In this document: in pieces, positions 16,123 to 24,904 of the stretch
How the letters are laid out: the number at the start of each line of letters is the position of its first letter
How positions within the stretch are numbered: position 1 is the first letter of the stretch
From: Haloprofundus halophilus
GTDB lineage: Archaea; Halobacteriota; Halobacteria; Halobacteriales; Haloferacaceae
DNA length: 64,000 nucleotides
Assembly (NCBI RefSeq): GCF_003439925.1
Contig: NZ_QQRR01000001.1
Span: forward strand, 1,302,001-1,366,000
Direction of reading: 5' to 3'
Program-made: the position numbers and the translations under genes
The notes under the pieces: generated by a model
Told to the model about the DNA's origin: nothing
Database searches by the model: none
Seen by the model: only the letters and a program-made list of their open reading frames with translations

Positions 16123-17472
16123 ATGACCGACCTCGACAGCGTCGTCGCGGCCGTCCGCGAGCGCATCGACCCCGACGCCGACGAACGCGCCGCCCTCGCC
16201 GCGGCCGTTTCCGCTCTCCGCGAGCGCGTCGAGGCGACCGTCGCCGACCTGCCCGTCGACGCCGACGCCGTTCAGGTCGGCAGCACCGCCCGCGGGACGT
16301 GGCTCTCCGGCGACCGCGACATCGACCTCTTCGTCCGCTTCCCGCCCGACCTCCCCCGCGAGGAACTCGAACGCTACGGGCTCGAAGTCGGCCGCGCCGT
16401 CCTGCCCGGCGGTCACGAGGAGTACGCCGAACACCCGTACGTCAAAGGTGACTTCGAGGGGTTCGACGTGGACTTGGTCCCCTGCTACGCCGTCCCCGAG
16501 GCGACCGACATCCAGTCGGCGGTCGACCGAACGCCGTTCCACAACGCCTACCTCGACGCGCGGTTGGACGACCTCCGCGGCGACGTCCGCGTCTTCAAGC
16601 GGTTTCTCAAAGGCATCGGCGCGTACGGCAGCGACCTCCGCACGAAAGGGTTCTCGGGCTATCTCTCCGAACTTCTCGTACTGGAACTCGGCGGCTTCGT
16701 GCCGCTGCTCCGCGCCGCCGCCGACTGGCACCCGCCCGTCGAGTTCGACCCCGAGAACCACGGCCGGGCGACGTTCGACGACCCGCTCGTCGTCGTCGAC
16801 CCGACCGACCCCGAGCGGAACGTCGCCGCGGTGCTCTCGGCGGCGAACGTCGCCCGACTGCAGCACTACGCCCGCGACCTGCTCGCCGACCCGCGCGAGG
16901 AACTGTTCTTCCCGCCGAACGAGCGACCGTACTCGCGGGTCGACGTGCGCGAGCAGCTCTCGCGGCGCGGGACGCACCCCGTCGCCGTCGTCTTCGACGC
17001 GCCGAACGTCGTCGAGGACCAGCTCTACCCGCAGTTGGAGAAGTCGCTATCGGGCGTCGTCGCCGAACTCGACCGCCGCGGCTTCGACCCGCTGCGGGCG
17101 ACGACGATGGCGGACGACCGGGCGGCGCTGTTCGTCGAGTGTTCGGTCGCCGAGCGGTCGCGGGTTTCGCGTCACGACGGCCCGCCGGTGGCGGTGCGCG
17201 AACACGCGAGAGGCTTCTTCGAGAAATACGAACGCGACGCCGACGTGTACGGTCCGTTCATCGACGGCGACCGCTACGTCGTCGAGCGAGAGCGCGAGTT
17301 CACGACGCCCGAAGCGCTCCTGCGGAGCGACGCGCTGTTCGACGTGGCGCTGGGCGCACAGGTCGAATCGGCGCTGGACGAGCGATACGACGTGTTCGTC
17401 GGCGACGACGTGGCGATGCTGGCCGACGAGTTCGGCGACGAACTCCGCGAGTACTTCGAACCGAGGCCGTGA
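16123..17472 (+). CDS. cca: CCA-adding enzyme (archaeal tRNA nucleotidyltransferase, class I)
   Basis: The 449-aa enzyme adds CCA to the 3' end of tRNAs, using CTP and ATP without a nucleic acid template. The signature GSTARGTWLSGDRDIDLF (about residues 52-69) carries the G-S and D-x-D motif of the polymerase-beta superfamily that binds metal ions and nucleotide. The central and tail domains follow with usual length for the archaeal family. Since the tRNA genes in this window do not encode CCA, the enzyme is needed. The gene is divergent from tRNA-Asn and convergent with the deacetylase gene. The start codon at 16123 is the only good one. Confidence 0.93.
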   Translation: MTDLDSVVAAVRERIDPDADERAALAAAVSALRERVEATVADLPVDADAVQVGSTARGTWLSGDRDIDLFVRFPPDLPREELERYGLEVGRAVLPGGHEEYAEHPYVKGDFEGFDVDLVPCYAVPEATDIQSAVDRTPFHNAYLDARLDDLRGDVRVFKRFLKGIGAYGSDLRTKGFSGYLSELLVLELGGFVPLLRAAADWHPPVEFDPENHGRATFDDPLVVVDPTDPERNVAAVLSAANVARLQHYARDLLADPREELFFPPNERPYSRVDVREQLSRRGTHPVAVVFDAPNVVEDQLYPQLEKSLSGVVAELDRRGFDPLRATTMADDRAALFVECSVAERSRVSRHDGPPVAVREHARGFFEKYERDADVYGPFIDGDRYVVEREREFTTPEALLRSDALFDVALGAQVESALDERYDVFVGDDVAMLADEFGDELREYFEPRP

Positions 17473-17550
17473 GAACCGCGGGTAGCGCGTCGCTCACATC
17501 GAGTTGCGGCCGTGAGAACAGCGAGCAGCGCGTCGCTTACGCCGAGTCGA
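17465..17550. repeat. imperfect 43-bp tandem duplication at the end of cca
   Basis: Two copies start with ggccgtgagaac at 17465 and 17508. The first copy contains the stop codon of cca and the second overlaps the end of the converging deacetylase gene. The match continues through cagcgcgtcgct-like sequence. It looks like a duplicated gene tail. Confidence 0.65.
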
Positions 17551-18550
17551 GACCGTAGCGGTCGAGCAAGTCGTCGACGAGTTCCCTCGTCTCCTCGTCG
17601 GGGTCCTCCTCGGGGTCCAGCGGTCGACGGCCGTCGAACGTCTCGTGGACGGTTGCGACGCCCTCCGAGAGCGTGTCGAGGCCGTACCCCCCCTCCAAGA
17701 CGAACGCGAGCGCGGCGTCGTTCTCGTCGGCGAGCGTTCGGACGGCGTCGGTCAGGAGCGCGTAGCCCTCCGTGGAGACGCGCATCCGCGAAATCGGGTC
17801 GTAGCGGTGGGCGTCGAACCCGGCGCTGACGATGACCAGGTCGGGCGCGAACGACTCGAAGACCGGCCCGAGCCCCGACTCGACGACGTGCAGGTAGTCG
17901 GCGTCGCCGCCGCCGGCGGAGAGCGGCGCGTTGAACGTCGCGAGTTCGCCGTCACCCTCGCCGGTCTCGTCGAGTTCGCCCGTCCCCGGGTAGAGGCCGT
18001 CCTCGTGGACCGAGGCGTACAGCACGTCGCCGCGGTCGTAGAAGATGTCCTGCGTGCCGTTGCCGTGGTGGACGTCCCAGTCGAAGATGGCGACGCGGTC
18101 GGCGTCGCCCTCGTCGATGGCCGTCTGCGCGGCGACGGCGGCGTTGTTGAAGTAACAGAACCCCATCGCGTCGTCGAAGACGGCGTGGTGGCCCGGCGGT
18201 CGTCCGAGCGCGAACGGGGTGTTTCGGCCGTCGTTGCCGTCGAGCGCGGCGCGGACGGCCCACTGCGAGAGTCCAGCACTCGCGAGCGCGGCGTCCCACG
18301 TCTCCTCGCAGGCGACGGTGTCGGGGTCCCAGTTGCCGCCGCCGCTGGCGCAGAACTCCTTGACCTCCTCGACGTAGTCGTCGTCGTGGACGCTCGCGAC
18401 CGCCTCCTCGGTGGCGGGGTCGGCGTCGACGTACTCGACGCCGTGGCGTTTCTTCAGTCCCTCTCGGATGGCTCGGAGGCGGTCGGCCGTCTCCGGGTGG
18501 CGCGGGCCGGTGTCGTGTTCGAGGCACGTCTCGTTGTAGCCGAATTTCAT
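17537..18550 (-). CDS. hdaI: histone deacetylase family protein
   Basis: This 337-aa zinc amidohydrolase has RPPGHHA (residues about 116-122), DWDVHHGNGT with zinc ligands D and H, SAGFDAH with a further zinc-binding D, and EGGYGLDTL. All core catalytic residues are present. It should remove acetyl groups from lysines, or act on acetylated small molecules such as polyamines. It starts two bases after the histone stop codon, so both are in one operon, which makes the histone or its DNA-bound partners an attractive but unproven substrate. I recall a related gene (HdaI) in Haloferax volcanii near the histone gene. Confidence 0.92.
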   Translation of the reverse strand: MKFGYNETCLEHDTGPRHPETADRLRAIREGLKKRHGVEYVDADPATEEAVASVHDDDYVEEVKEFCASGGGNWDPDTVACEETWDAALASAGLSQWAVRAALDGNDGRNTPFALGRPPGHHAVFDDAMGFCYFNNAAVAAQTAIDEGDADRVAIFDWDVHHGNGTQDIFYDRGDVLYASVHEDGLYPGTGELDETGEGDGELATFNAPLSAGGGDADYLHVVESGLGPVFESFAPDLVIVSAGFDAHRYDPISRMRVSTEGYALLTDAVRTLADENDAALAFVLEGGYGLDTLSEGVATVHETFDGRRPLDPEEDPDEETRELVDDLLDRYGLDSA

Positions 18551-18552
18551 CG

Positions 18553-18984
18553 CTACTCGAAGAGGGAGAAGTACGTCTCGATATCTTCGGCCTGGACGGT
18601 GCGCCGGTCAGCGTGGTGGGCGAGTTTGGTGGCCGCGCTCGCGACGTTGTTCGCGTAATCTTCGAGGATGTCCGCGAGCGCGATGCGCGCCTCCATCGAG
18701 ACGCGGTACTGGTCGTCGATCTCGAGCCGCGCGATGCGGTCGACGGGGGCGATGGGGAGTTCGAGCGCGTCGCGACTGACGACCTGTTCGACGCCGAAGT
18801 CCTCGGCCATCAGTGTCTTTCGACCGTCCACCGTCGCGTGCTCGGCGGCGTCCTCGGCGAGTCGCGCGCCGTGGACCTGGATGCGACGTGCGAGTTCTTC
18901 GGCCGCGTCGGCGCTGACTCGGAGTTCGCCCGCGTTCCGCCGGATGAGCGTATCGACGGGGGCGAACGGTAACTCGACACTCAT
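18553..18984 (-). CDS. hstA: archaeal doublet histone
   Basis: The 143-aa protein consists of two fused histone folds. The first runs at about residues 4-65 (LPFAPVDTLIRRNAGELRVS to AEDF) and the second at about 75-140 (LPIAPVDRIARLEIDDQYRVS to AEDIETYF). Such doublets pair with themselves to make a histone core like that of H3/H4. It is acidic, as in other haloarchaea, so DNA binding in high salt may be weak or regulated. The start at 18984 begins MSVELPFAPVD; longer readings upstream have unlike composition. It is in one operon with the deacetylase and is followed upstream by the RPA gene on the same strand. Confidence 0.94.
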   Translation of the reverse strand: MSVELPFAPVDTLIRRNAGELRVSADAAEELARRIQVHGARLAEDAAEHATVDGRKTLMAEDFGVEQVVSRDALELPIAPVDRIARLEIDDQYRVSMEARIALADILEDYANNVASAATKLAHHADRRTVQAEDIETYFSLFE

Positions 18985-19132
18985 ACCCTGATACCAGTCG
19001 GTGCGGTGTATAATGCTTTGCGTTGGTGACGTGGTCTGCGGTTTACACGGGAGTGCGAGAGTCGACGAATCTCGGGAACGCAGCGGTACGAAACGTACGA
19101 AAGCCATCGGACACCCCATCGGGTGCGACGCT

Positions 19133-20626
19133 TCAGAGCACTTCGTCGACGTCGATGCGGTCGCCCGAGAGCGTCCCGCGGACGGTGACCGTCTCGCCGA
19201 GTCGGAGCTTCGCGCCGGTGTCGACGCTTCGCGTCTCGGTTCCGTCGTCGAGGATGACGGGGTCGCCAGCCTGGACCACGGTGCCGGTGAATTCGACCGT
19301 CTCGCCGTCGGCGTTCTCGGTTTCGGCTCCGACTGCTGCGGTGGCGGCGCCGCTGGCCGCTGAGCTGCCCGAACCGCCGGCGCTCTCGGAGCTGTCGACG
19401 CTCTCGGAGCTGTCGGGGGCGTCGGGGCTCCCGTCCGATTCGCCACCGAACGCCGAGAGACCTCCGGCGTTCGCGTTCGCGTTCGAGGCCGCATCGTCTT
19501 CGCTCGAACCGGAGGCCGGGGCGTCCTTCTGGACGGTCACGGTCGAGCGCCACCCGGCCGAGGCCTCGATATCCTCCTGCCAGCCGTCCTTTATCTCCAC
19601 GTCCGCGAGGACGACGTGGTCGGCGAGTTCGACCTCGGTGTCGGCTTTCTCTCCCCAGAGAGCGACGCGAACGTCGCCGGTGTCGTCCTTCACGCGGATG
19701 TTTCTGACCTGTCCCTCGGAGCCGTCGTTGCGCTCGAACGTCCGTTTGGGGTCGGCCTCGACGACGCCGCCGGCGATGTCGACGGTCTGTCCGATTTCGA
19801 GCGAACCGATGTCGGTCGTCTCGGGGACGTACTGGACGGTCTCGTCGAGGCGCTCGATTGCCCCCCGCGAGCCGACGTGAAGTTCGAGGTTGCCGTCGCG
19901 TTCGCGGACGTAGCCGTCGACGACTTCGACGCTCTCCCCGGCACTGAACTCCTCGGCGAGGTCGGCTTTGTCGTCCCAGAGCGTGACGCGGATCCGTCCG
20001 GTCGGGTCGCCGAGCGCGAGGTTCGAGACGCGACCTTCCGAACCGTCGTCGCGAGAGAAGGTGCGGACGGTGCCGCTGTCGAGCACCTGGCCCTTGAGGT
20101 TCACGTCCGAGAGTCCGAGCGAGATGTCTTCGACGCGGTAGCTGTCGAGAATCTGCACGTCGACTTCGGCGTCGGGGTCCGGTTCGGCCTGGTCGACGTT
20201 CACCTCGACGCCGTTGTAGCCGTCTTTCGGACGGCCCTTGATACGGAGCACCTGGCCGACTTCGAGTTCGCCGTCGGCGATGGACTCGGCTATCTCGTCC
20301 CAGAAGGAGACGCGGATTCGCCCCGTCTCGTCGGCGACTTCGACGTTGACGACGCGGCCGTCCTCGTCCTCGCCGTCGCGCTCGAACGTCCGGAGTTCGC
20401 CGACGCTAACGACCTTGGCGAGGAACTTCACCTCGTCCATCCCCGGTTCGACGTCGGCGATGCCGTTGACCTCCTCGTCGCGGAGTTCGTGGGCGATGAG
20501 CATCGCCGCCGTCTCCTCGTCGGCGAGGCCGCCCATCTGCTCGACCTTCTCTTCGACCGCGGCCTCGAACTCCTCGAACTCGACCTCGGTGTCGAGGTCC
20601 TCGTACACCTCTTCTATCGCGCCCAT
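19133..20626 (-). CDS. rpa2: single-stranded DNA-binding protein RPA (RPA2-like)
   Basis: The 497-aa replication protein A has three OB folds in tandem, seen as repeated blocks of the form (R/V)TF-R-DGSEGRV-N-(A/V)-D-TGRIRV-(F/L)WD at about residues 60-140, 165-250 and 275-360. A flexible serine/alanine/glycine-rich stretch follows, and then a short C-terminal OB-like strand set (VEFTGTVVQAG, DRIDVDEVL). It coats single-stranded DNA during replication, repair and recombination. The start at 20626 (MGAIEEVYEDL) is preferred, because the upstream extension to 20677 is arginine-rich and unlike. The gene sits close to the origin and to orc1/cdc6. It matches the essential RPA2 of Haloferax in type and neighbourhood, as far as I recall. 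Confidence 0.9.
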   Translation of the reverse strand: MGAIEEVYEDLDTEVEFEEFEAAVEEKVEQMGGLADEETAAMLIAHELRDEEVNGIADVEPGMDEVKFLAKVVSVGELRTFERDGEDEDGRVVNVEVADETGRIRVSFWDEIAESIADGELEVGQVLRIKGRPKDGYNGVEVNVDQAEPDPDAEVDVQILDSYRVEDISLGLSDVNLKGQVLDSGTVRTFSRDDGSEGRVSNLALGDPTGRIRVTLWDDKADLAEEFSAGESVEVVDGYVRERDGNLELHVGSRGAIERLDETVQYVPETTDIGSLEIGQTVDIAGGVVEADPKRTFERNDGSEGQVRNIRVKDDTGDVRVALWGEKADTEVELADHVVLADVEIKDGWQEDIEASAGWRSTVTVQKDAPASGSSEDDAASNANANAGGLSAFGGESDGSPDAPDSSESVDSSESAGGSGSSAASGAATAAVGAETENADGETVEFTGTVVQAGDPVILDDGTETRSVDTGAKLRLGETVTVRGTLSGDRIDVDEVL

Positions 20627-20870
20627 CTCACGACCACCCCTGCGGTCGGTGTTCCCAATCCGTAGAATCTGCGACACCCATAATCGTGTAGCGAAGCAGG
20701 GAAGGCCCGCGCTTAAGCGTTGTCCTTGCCGTGGTAGCGCGACGCAGTCTGTCGGTTTTCGTAGCGGCGACGGGGAGATTCACAGCCGAGAGTGGTCCCG
20801 CCATCGAACAAAAACGCTCGGAGCCGTGCGGCCGTCAGACGCGCCTTCGGGGACGGGGTGGGTTCTCGAA

Positions 20871-21416
20871 CTACCGAGTTGCGTTCGAGGTAGTCACGGT
20901 GCTCCGACCGTCGGCCCCGTCGTGGACGACGTCGACGGTGTCGGGCGCGCCGCCGTCGAACTCGACGCGCGCTCTGTAACCGCGGCTGACGAGCGCCTGT
21001 GAACAGACTTCGTCGTCGTCTCGGTCGATTTCGGTCGCCACGACGACGGTGAGGTGGTCCTCGGTGGCGTCGTACTGCACGTCGCCGAGAACGGCGACGG
21101 CGCAGCCGTTTCTGCCCCGGATGCATCCTTCGACGACGACGCTCTCGCCGTCGCGGGTGACCGTCGCCGACCCCGCCTGCTCACAGTCACCCGTGCGTTC
21201 GAACGTCTGGTCGACGAGTTTCGTCGCGTCCTCGGTCGACTCGTCACCGCTCGACCCATCGTTCCCGTTGTTGCTGTCGTTGTCGCTATTACTGTCGTTG
21301 CCGCTATTACTGTCGTCACCACTGTTGCCGTCGTCGCTGGTACCATCACTGGTACAGCCGGCGACGCCGACTGCGGCGAGCGTGGCCGTTCGTGCGAGCA
21401 GCGTTCGTCGGTTCAT
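20871..21416 (-). CDS. secreted Tat lipoprotein with Asn/Asp/Ser repeat
   Basis: The 181-aa precursor starts MNRRTLLARTATLAAVGVAG followed by a lipobox cysteine (GVAGC). This is a haloarchaeal Tat lipoprotein signal. Next is a low-complexity linker of SNSGNDSNSDNDSN type, about residues 25-55, which reads as a short tandem repeat at DNA level. The C-terminal domain has four cysteines (GDCEQ, EGCIRGRNGC, EVCS) and strands. It is probably anchored outside the cell membrane. The role is not known. It is divergent from the origin region. Confidence 0.82.
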   Translation of the reverse strand: MNRRTLLARTATLAAVGVAGCTSDGTSDDGNSGDDSNSGNDSNSDNDSNNGNDGSSGDESTEDATKLVDQTFERTGDCEQAGSATVTRDGESVVVEGCIRGRNGCAVAVLGDVQYDATEDHLTVVVATEIDRDDDEVCSQALVSRGYRARVEFDGGAPDTVDVVHDGADGRSTVTTSNATR

Positions 21417-22055
21417 GGCGGTGCCAACGCGACCTCATTTCATATTCTTTTGCAATGGTCAAAATACTCTTTGTGTTACTGCATCGACCGGCGGTAGCCG
21501 CCGTCGCCGTCGTCGAAGCGACCGCCGAGCGCGGTGTTGGGAGGGAGACACACCGTATTCTAAGTGTTTCTTCTGTCGCTTCAGCCAGTTTTCGCCTGTG
21601 GTCGAGGATACCAGAGTCGACGTGACGGCGCACCGACTCGTCGACTGTCTCACGGAGCCAAGAATTTCTCGCGCTCGGAGTTCCGGAGCAGAGAACGATA
21701 ATCGAGGGAGGCGAGACACAGACACACCAGTTTCTAAGTGTTGTATCGTTGCTCGGCGAGTGAAGTGCGAGAGACAGCAAGTTGTACAAATATCTGTCCC
21801 TACCGGCAATAGGTGTGTCGTCGCCGTCTCCGGGTTTCTATCTAAGAACACTTAGAATACGGTGTCTGTGTCCCCGACGATGGTGAAACAGGACGGGAAG
21901 AGCAGGCAGGACCGAAAAACGGGGGAGAACGGAGAGAGGAAAAACGGGAGAGAACGGAGAGGGGAGAGAGAACCGAAAAAGCAGATAGAACAGTTAGAAC
22001 ACATAGAACGTCAGCTATATCTGTGCGTTCGAGAGAGACAGGCCAGCAACAGAAG
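21417..22055. other. probable replication origin with ORB-like repeats, upstream of orc1/cdc6
   Basis: Three copies of an 18-bp element occur: 21551-21568 and 21725-21742 in one orientation, and 21847-21864 inverted. Two are caccgtattctaagtgtt and one is caccagtttctaagtgtt. Each is preceded, in its own orientation, by a G-rich stretch and gacaca. A fourth, weaker copy lies past the gene at 23255. This layout of inverted repeats beside a cdc6 gene is that of haloarchaeal origins. A purine-rich stretch (21893-22010) lies between the repeats and the gene and could be part of the unwinding region. Confidence 0.7.
21893..22010 (+). other. polypurine tract upstream of orc1/cdc6
   Basis: About 118 bases are composed almost entirely of A and G on this strand, with repeated forms such as gaaaaacggg and gagaacggagagagg. 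It lies between the inverted origin repeat and the initiator gene. It may aid DNA unwinding or triplex formation; only the composition is seen. Confidence 0.6.
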
Positions 22056-23231
22056 ATGAGGACGACATTCAGAACCGAGCGAAACGTCTTCACGAACAAG
22101 GACGTGTTCAAAGAGGGGTACGACCCCGACGAGATTCTCGAACGCGACGAGGAGATCTCGGAGTACATCGGATATCTCGAAGACGCCCTGTTCGGGGAGA
22201 CGCCGAAGAACATCATCGTCTACGGCAACACCGGGGTCGGTAAAACCGTCGTCACCGACCACGTGACCCAGATGCTCTCGTCGGAAGCCGAACGCCGCGA
22301 CGAGGGCGTCGACATCCACGTCGTGAAGGTGAACTGCGGGCATCACACGTCGTCGTATCAAGCCGCCGTCGCGCTGGTCAACGAGATGCGGCGCGCTACC
22401 GACCGCGAGGAGATCGGGAAGGGGTACGGCTTCGCCGACGCGATGGATATGCTCTACTCGGAGGTCGAGCGCCGCGAGGGAACCGTCTACGTCATCCTCG
22501 ACGAAATCGACTTCCTCGGCGACGACGACCAGATTCTCTACGAGCTCCCCCGCGCCTCCGCCAACGACTACGTCGAGCGGAGCCACGTCGGCGTCATCGG
22601 CATCTCCAACGACTACACCTACCGGGACAACCTCTCCTCGAAGGTCAAAGACACGCTCCAGGAGGACGAGATCAAGTTCCCGCCCTACGACGCCGCCGAA
22701 CTCCGGACGATTCTCGAAGACCGCGCGGACAAGGGGATGAAAGAGGACGTCCTCGACGGCGCGGTCATCCCGAAATGCGCCGCTATCTCGGCCAGAGACA
22801 GCGGGTCGGCCCGGCAGGCCATCGACCTGCTGCGCGAGGCCGGCAACGTCGCCGACGCCGACGGCCGAGACGAAGTCGGAGAGACGGACGTCGACGAGGC
22901 AGTGACCCGCGTCGAGCGCGGGCGGCTGAAAGACGGTATCCGCGACCTGACCGCACACGGCAAGTGCATCCTCCTCTCGCTCGCACGCGCGTACGGCAGA
23001 CAGGAGACGCCGCTCCGACTCAAGGAACTCCTCCCCGTCTACGAGCGCGTCGCCCGCGGTGCCGGCAGCGACCCCCTCGGCGAACACCGGGTACGCGACC
23101 ACCTCGCCGACCTCACGATGCTCGGCTTCGTCGAGCAGCGCCGGACCAACAAGGGGCGCGCCGGCGGTCAGTTCTATCAGTACGACCTCTCCGTCGACGC
23201 CGAAGCCGTCTTCGAGGTCGTCTCCGAGTAA
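22056..23231 (+). CDS. orc1: Orc1/Cdc6 replication initiator
   Basis: The 391-aa AAA+ protein recognises origin DNA and loads the MCM helicase. It has Walker A GNTGVGKTVV, Walker B VYVILDEID, a sensor region (VIGISNDYTYRD), and a C-terminal winged-helix domain (about residues 290-390) that binds origin boxes. Length is normal. The ATG at 22056 (MRTTFRTERNVF) is preferred to the GTG at 22023. Its own origin repeats lie directly upstream, with another copy downstream. Haloarchaea have many Cdc6 paralogues, each bound to its own origin, so the number of this paralogue cannot be given. Confidence 0.93.
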   Translation: MRTTFRTERNVFTNKDVFKEGYDPDEILERDEEISEYIGYLEDALFGETPKNIIVYGNTGVGKTVVTDHVTQMLSSEAERRDEGVDIHVVKVNCGHHTSSYQAAVALVNEMRRATDREEIGKGYGFADAMDMLYSEVERREGTVYVILDEIDFLGDDDQILYELPRASANDYVERSHVGVIGISNDYTYRDNLSSKVKDTLQEDEIKFPPYDAAELRTILEDRADKGMKEDVLDGAVIPKCAAISARDSGSARQAIDLLREAGNVADADGRDEVGETDVDEAVTRVERGRLKDGIRDLTAHGKCILLSLARAYGRQETPLRLKELLPVYERVARGAGSDPLGEHRVRDHLADLTMLGFVEQRRTNKGRAGGQFYQYDLSVDAEAVFEVVSE

Positions 23232-23254
23232 CGCACCCCCGTCGCTCCCGCCGG

Positions 23255-23272
23255 AACACTTTGATTTCGGTG
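23255..23272. repeat. fourth, degenerate ORB-like copy
   Basis: The sequence aacactttgatttcggtg matches 14 of 18 positions of the inverted origin repeat at 21847-21864, in the same orientation, and is followed by tgtgagtgtc as there. It lies just past the orc1/cdc6 stop codon, so the gene is flanked by repeats. Confidence 0.5.
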
Positions 23273-23406
23273 TGTGAGTGTCGGAGTCGAGAACGACGAT
23301 TCGTCGAATCGACTACACGCCGTCTGCCGAATGTGCCGCGATACCGTACCGTCCAGTGTCCTCGAATCGGAAGCCACTTATGTAGGTCGGGTGTATCGAT
23401 GGATGA

Positions 23407-23479
23407 GTCCTGGTAGGGTAGTGGACTATCCTCTTGGCTTGCGGAGCCAGGGACCGGAGTTCAAATCTCCGTCAGGACG
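23407..23479 (+). tRNA. tRNA-Arg (GCG)
   Basis: A 73-nt tRNA with acceptor stem gtcctgg/tcaggac, anticodon stem ttggc/gccag around loop ttgcgga (anticodon GCG), and T-arm cggag-ttcaaat-ctccg. There is no intron and no encoded CCA. The D-arm can be drawn in more than one way. A hairpin that repeats its last 13 bases follows. Confidence 0.88.
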
Positions 23480-23543
23480 TTCACTTCGTTCAAACCTGAC
23501 GAGCCTCGCGCTCGCTACGTTCGCGCGAGACTCCGTCAGGACG
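23480..23543 (+). repeat. 3'-echo hairpin after tRNA-Arg
   Basis: The left arm cctgacgagcctcgcg pairs with the right arm cgcgagactccgtcagg, and the right arm ends with ctccgtcaggacg (23531-23543), an exact copy of the tRNA-Arg 3' end (23467-23479). See the same layout after tRNA-Val, tRNA-Phe and tRNA-Asp. Confidence 0.7.
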
Positions 23544-23674
23544 CTACATTTTCCGCGAACGACCGTGCGAACGCTCCGAGTCGCAGGCGTCGCCGCCGAG
23601 TTCGACTGAGCAAAAATGCGTTAAGTTCTCTGTGAGACCGGTGACCGGCCGGTCGGACGCGGACGAGTCGGTGC

Positions 23675-24904
23675 TTACCGGCTCGCGGCTTCCTCGGCGC
23701 TCTGCGGGACGCCCTCGGGGACAGCCACGTCCGCGTCGTCGTCGATGTCGTTCGTCTCGACGGTGCCGTCGATGTCGCCGCGGCCGCCGCGCGATTCGAC
23801 CGACGACTCGGCGAGGTGAACGACGCCGCCGGTCTCGATGTTGTCGTTCTCGACGACGCCCCAGGCGGCGTTCTCGTAGTCGATGAGGATATTCATCCCC
23901 GAGGCCTCCACGTCGCCGCCGTTGCGAACCCAGACGCCGCGCGAGTACCCGGAGTAGGACGTCCGCGCGTCGACGTGGGCGACGGAGTCCCGGACGTAGG
24001 AGCCGTCGCTGCCGAGGCGGTAGTTGGCGACGCCGTTGTTCTTCGCGTAGCAGTTCTCGATGTGGACGGGTCCGTCGCCGCCGCCGGCGTCGATACCGGG
24101 GGCGCTGCCGTAGATGCCTTCCTGCCACCCTTCGAGGTAGACGTTGCGGATCGTCAGTTCGCCTTCGTGGGCCTTGCGGACGAACGCGAAGTCCGTCTCG
24201 TAGCTCCCCTCGGCGGCGTAGACGTTCTCGACCAGACCGGTTCCGTCGTCGTCGGTCACCTCGAAGGTGAAGAAGTTGTCCATCGACGGGTCCTCGTACT
24301 CGCCTCTGACACCGATGTTTCGGATAGCCCAGTCGTTTCCACTGGCGTCGATGTTGAGCGCCGCACCGTCGGCGGTGATGTCGTAGAGGACGTTCTCGAG
24401 CGTCTCGCCGCCCCAGACTCTCACGTCGTACGTCTCGCCTGCGTCGACGACGATGGTCTCGTAGTCGCTGCCGCCGATCTCTTCGTCTCCTTCCTCGCCG
24501 GGCGTCTCACCGCGACCCTCGTCGGCGTCCGCCGAGTCGAACTCCGAGGGGTCTACTTCGTCGCCGTCGACCGTGACGGTGACGCCGTCGTCGGCGTTCA
24601 GCGCGACGAGTTCGCCCTCGAAGTAGTACGAATCGGTGCCGTCGTTGGCGACCTCGCCGCTGGCGGACCGTCCGTCGATGTCGTCCTCTTTGTCCGTGTT
24701 CGCTCGTCCGCCGTCGATTATCTCGCCGGACGTGTCGAACGAGTAGAAGCCGTCACCGACGGCTTCGAGATAGGTAGAAGGGTCCGCGGCCGCGACCCCG
24801 GCGGTTCCGAGACCGGTCGCCGCCGCGAGCGTCGCACCGACGCCGCGGAGGAACGGTCGTCGACCGGTCGAGCGGGAGTGCTCGCCGTTCGACTGCAGTG
24901 ACAT
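23675..24904 (-). CDS. secreted right-handed beta-helix protein (Tat signal)
   Basis: The 409-aa precursor has a twin-arginine signal (GRRPFLRGVGATLAAATGLG) with likely cleavage after AAA near residue 36. The mature part is acidic. From about residue 150 it shows repeated short strand units with asparagine and glycine turns (IRNIGVRGEY, ENVYAAEGSY, IRNVYLEGWQ, IENCYAKNNG), as in parallel beta-helix pectate lyase-like folds. Such proteins bind or cleave polysaccharides outside the cell. No catalytic residues could be pinned down. The start at 24904 is set by the signal peptide. The gene stands alone. Confidence 0.8.
   Translation of the reverse strand: MSLQSNGEHSRSTGRRPFLRGVGATLAAATGLGTAGVAAADPSTYLEAVGDGFYSFDTSGEIIDGGRANTDKEDDIDGRSASGEVANDGTDSYYFEGELVALNADDGVTVTVDGDEVDPSEFDSADADEGRGETPGEEGDEEIGGSDYETIVVDAGETYDVRVWGGETLENVLYDITADGAALNIDASGNDWAIRNIGVRGEYEDPSMDNFFTFEVTDDDGTGLVENVYAAEGSYETDFAFVRKAHEGELTIRNVYLEGWQEGIYGSAPGIDAGGGDGPVHIENCYAKNNGVANYRLGSDGSYVRDSVAHVDARTSYSGYSRGVWVRNGGDVEASGMNILIDYENAAWGVVENDNIETGGVVHLAESSVESRGGRGDIDGTVETNDIDDDADVAVPEGVPQSAEEAASR

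Noticed and set aside
19001-19494. N-terminal extension of the histone gene
   Set aside because: The open frame reaches far upstream across the end of the RPA gene but with unlike composition. The histone fold starts at the ATG at 18984.
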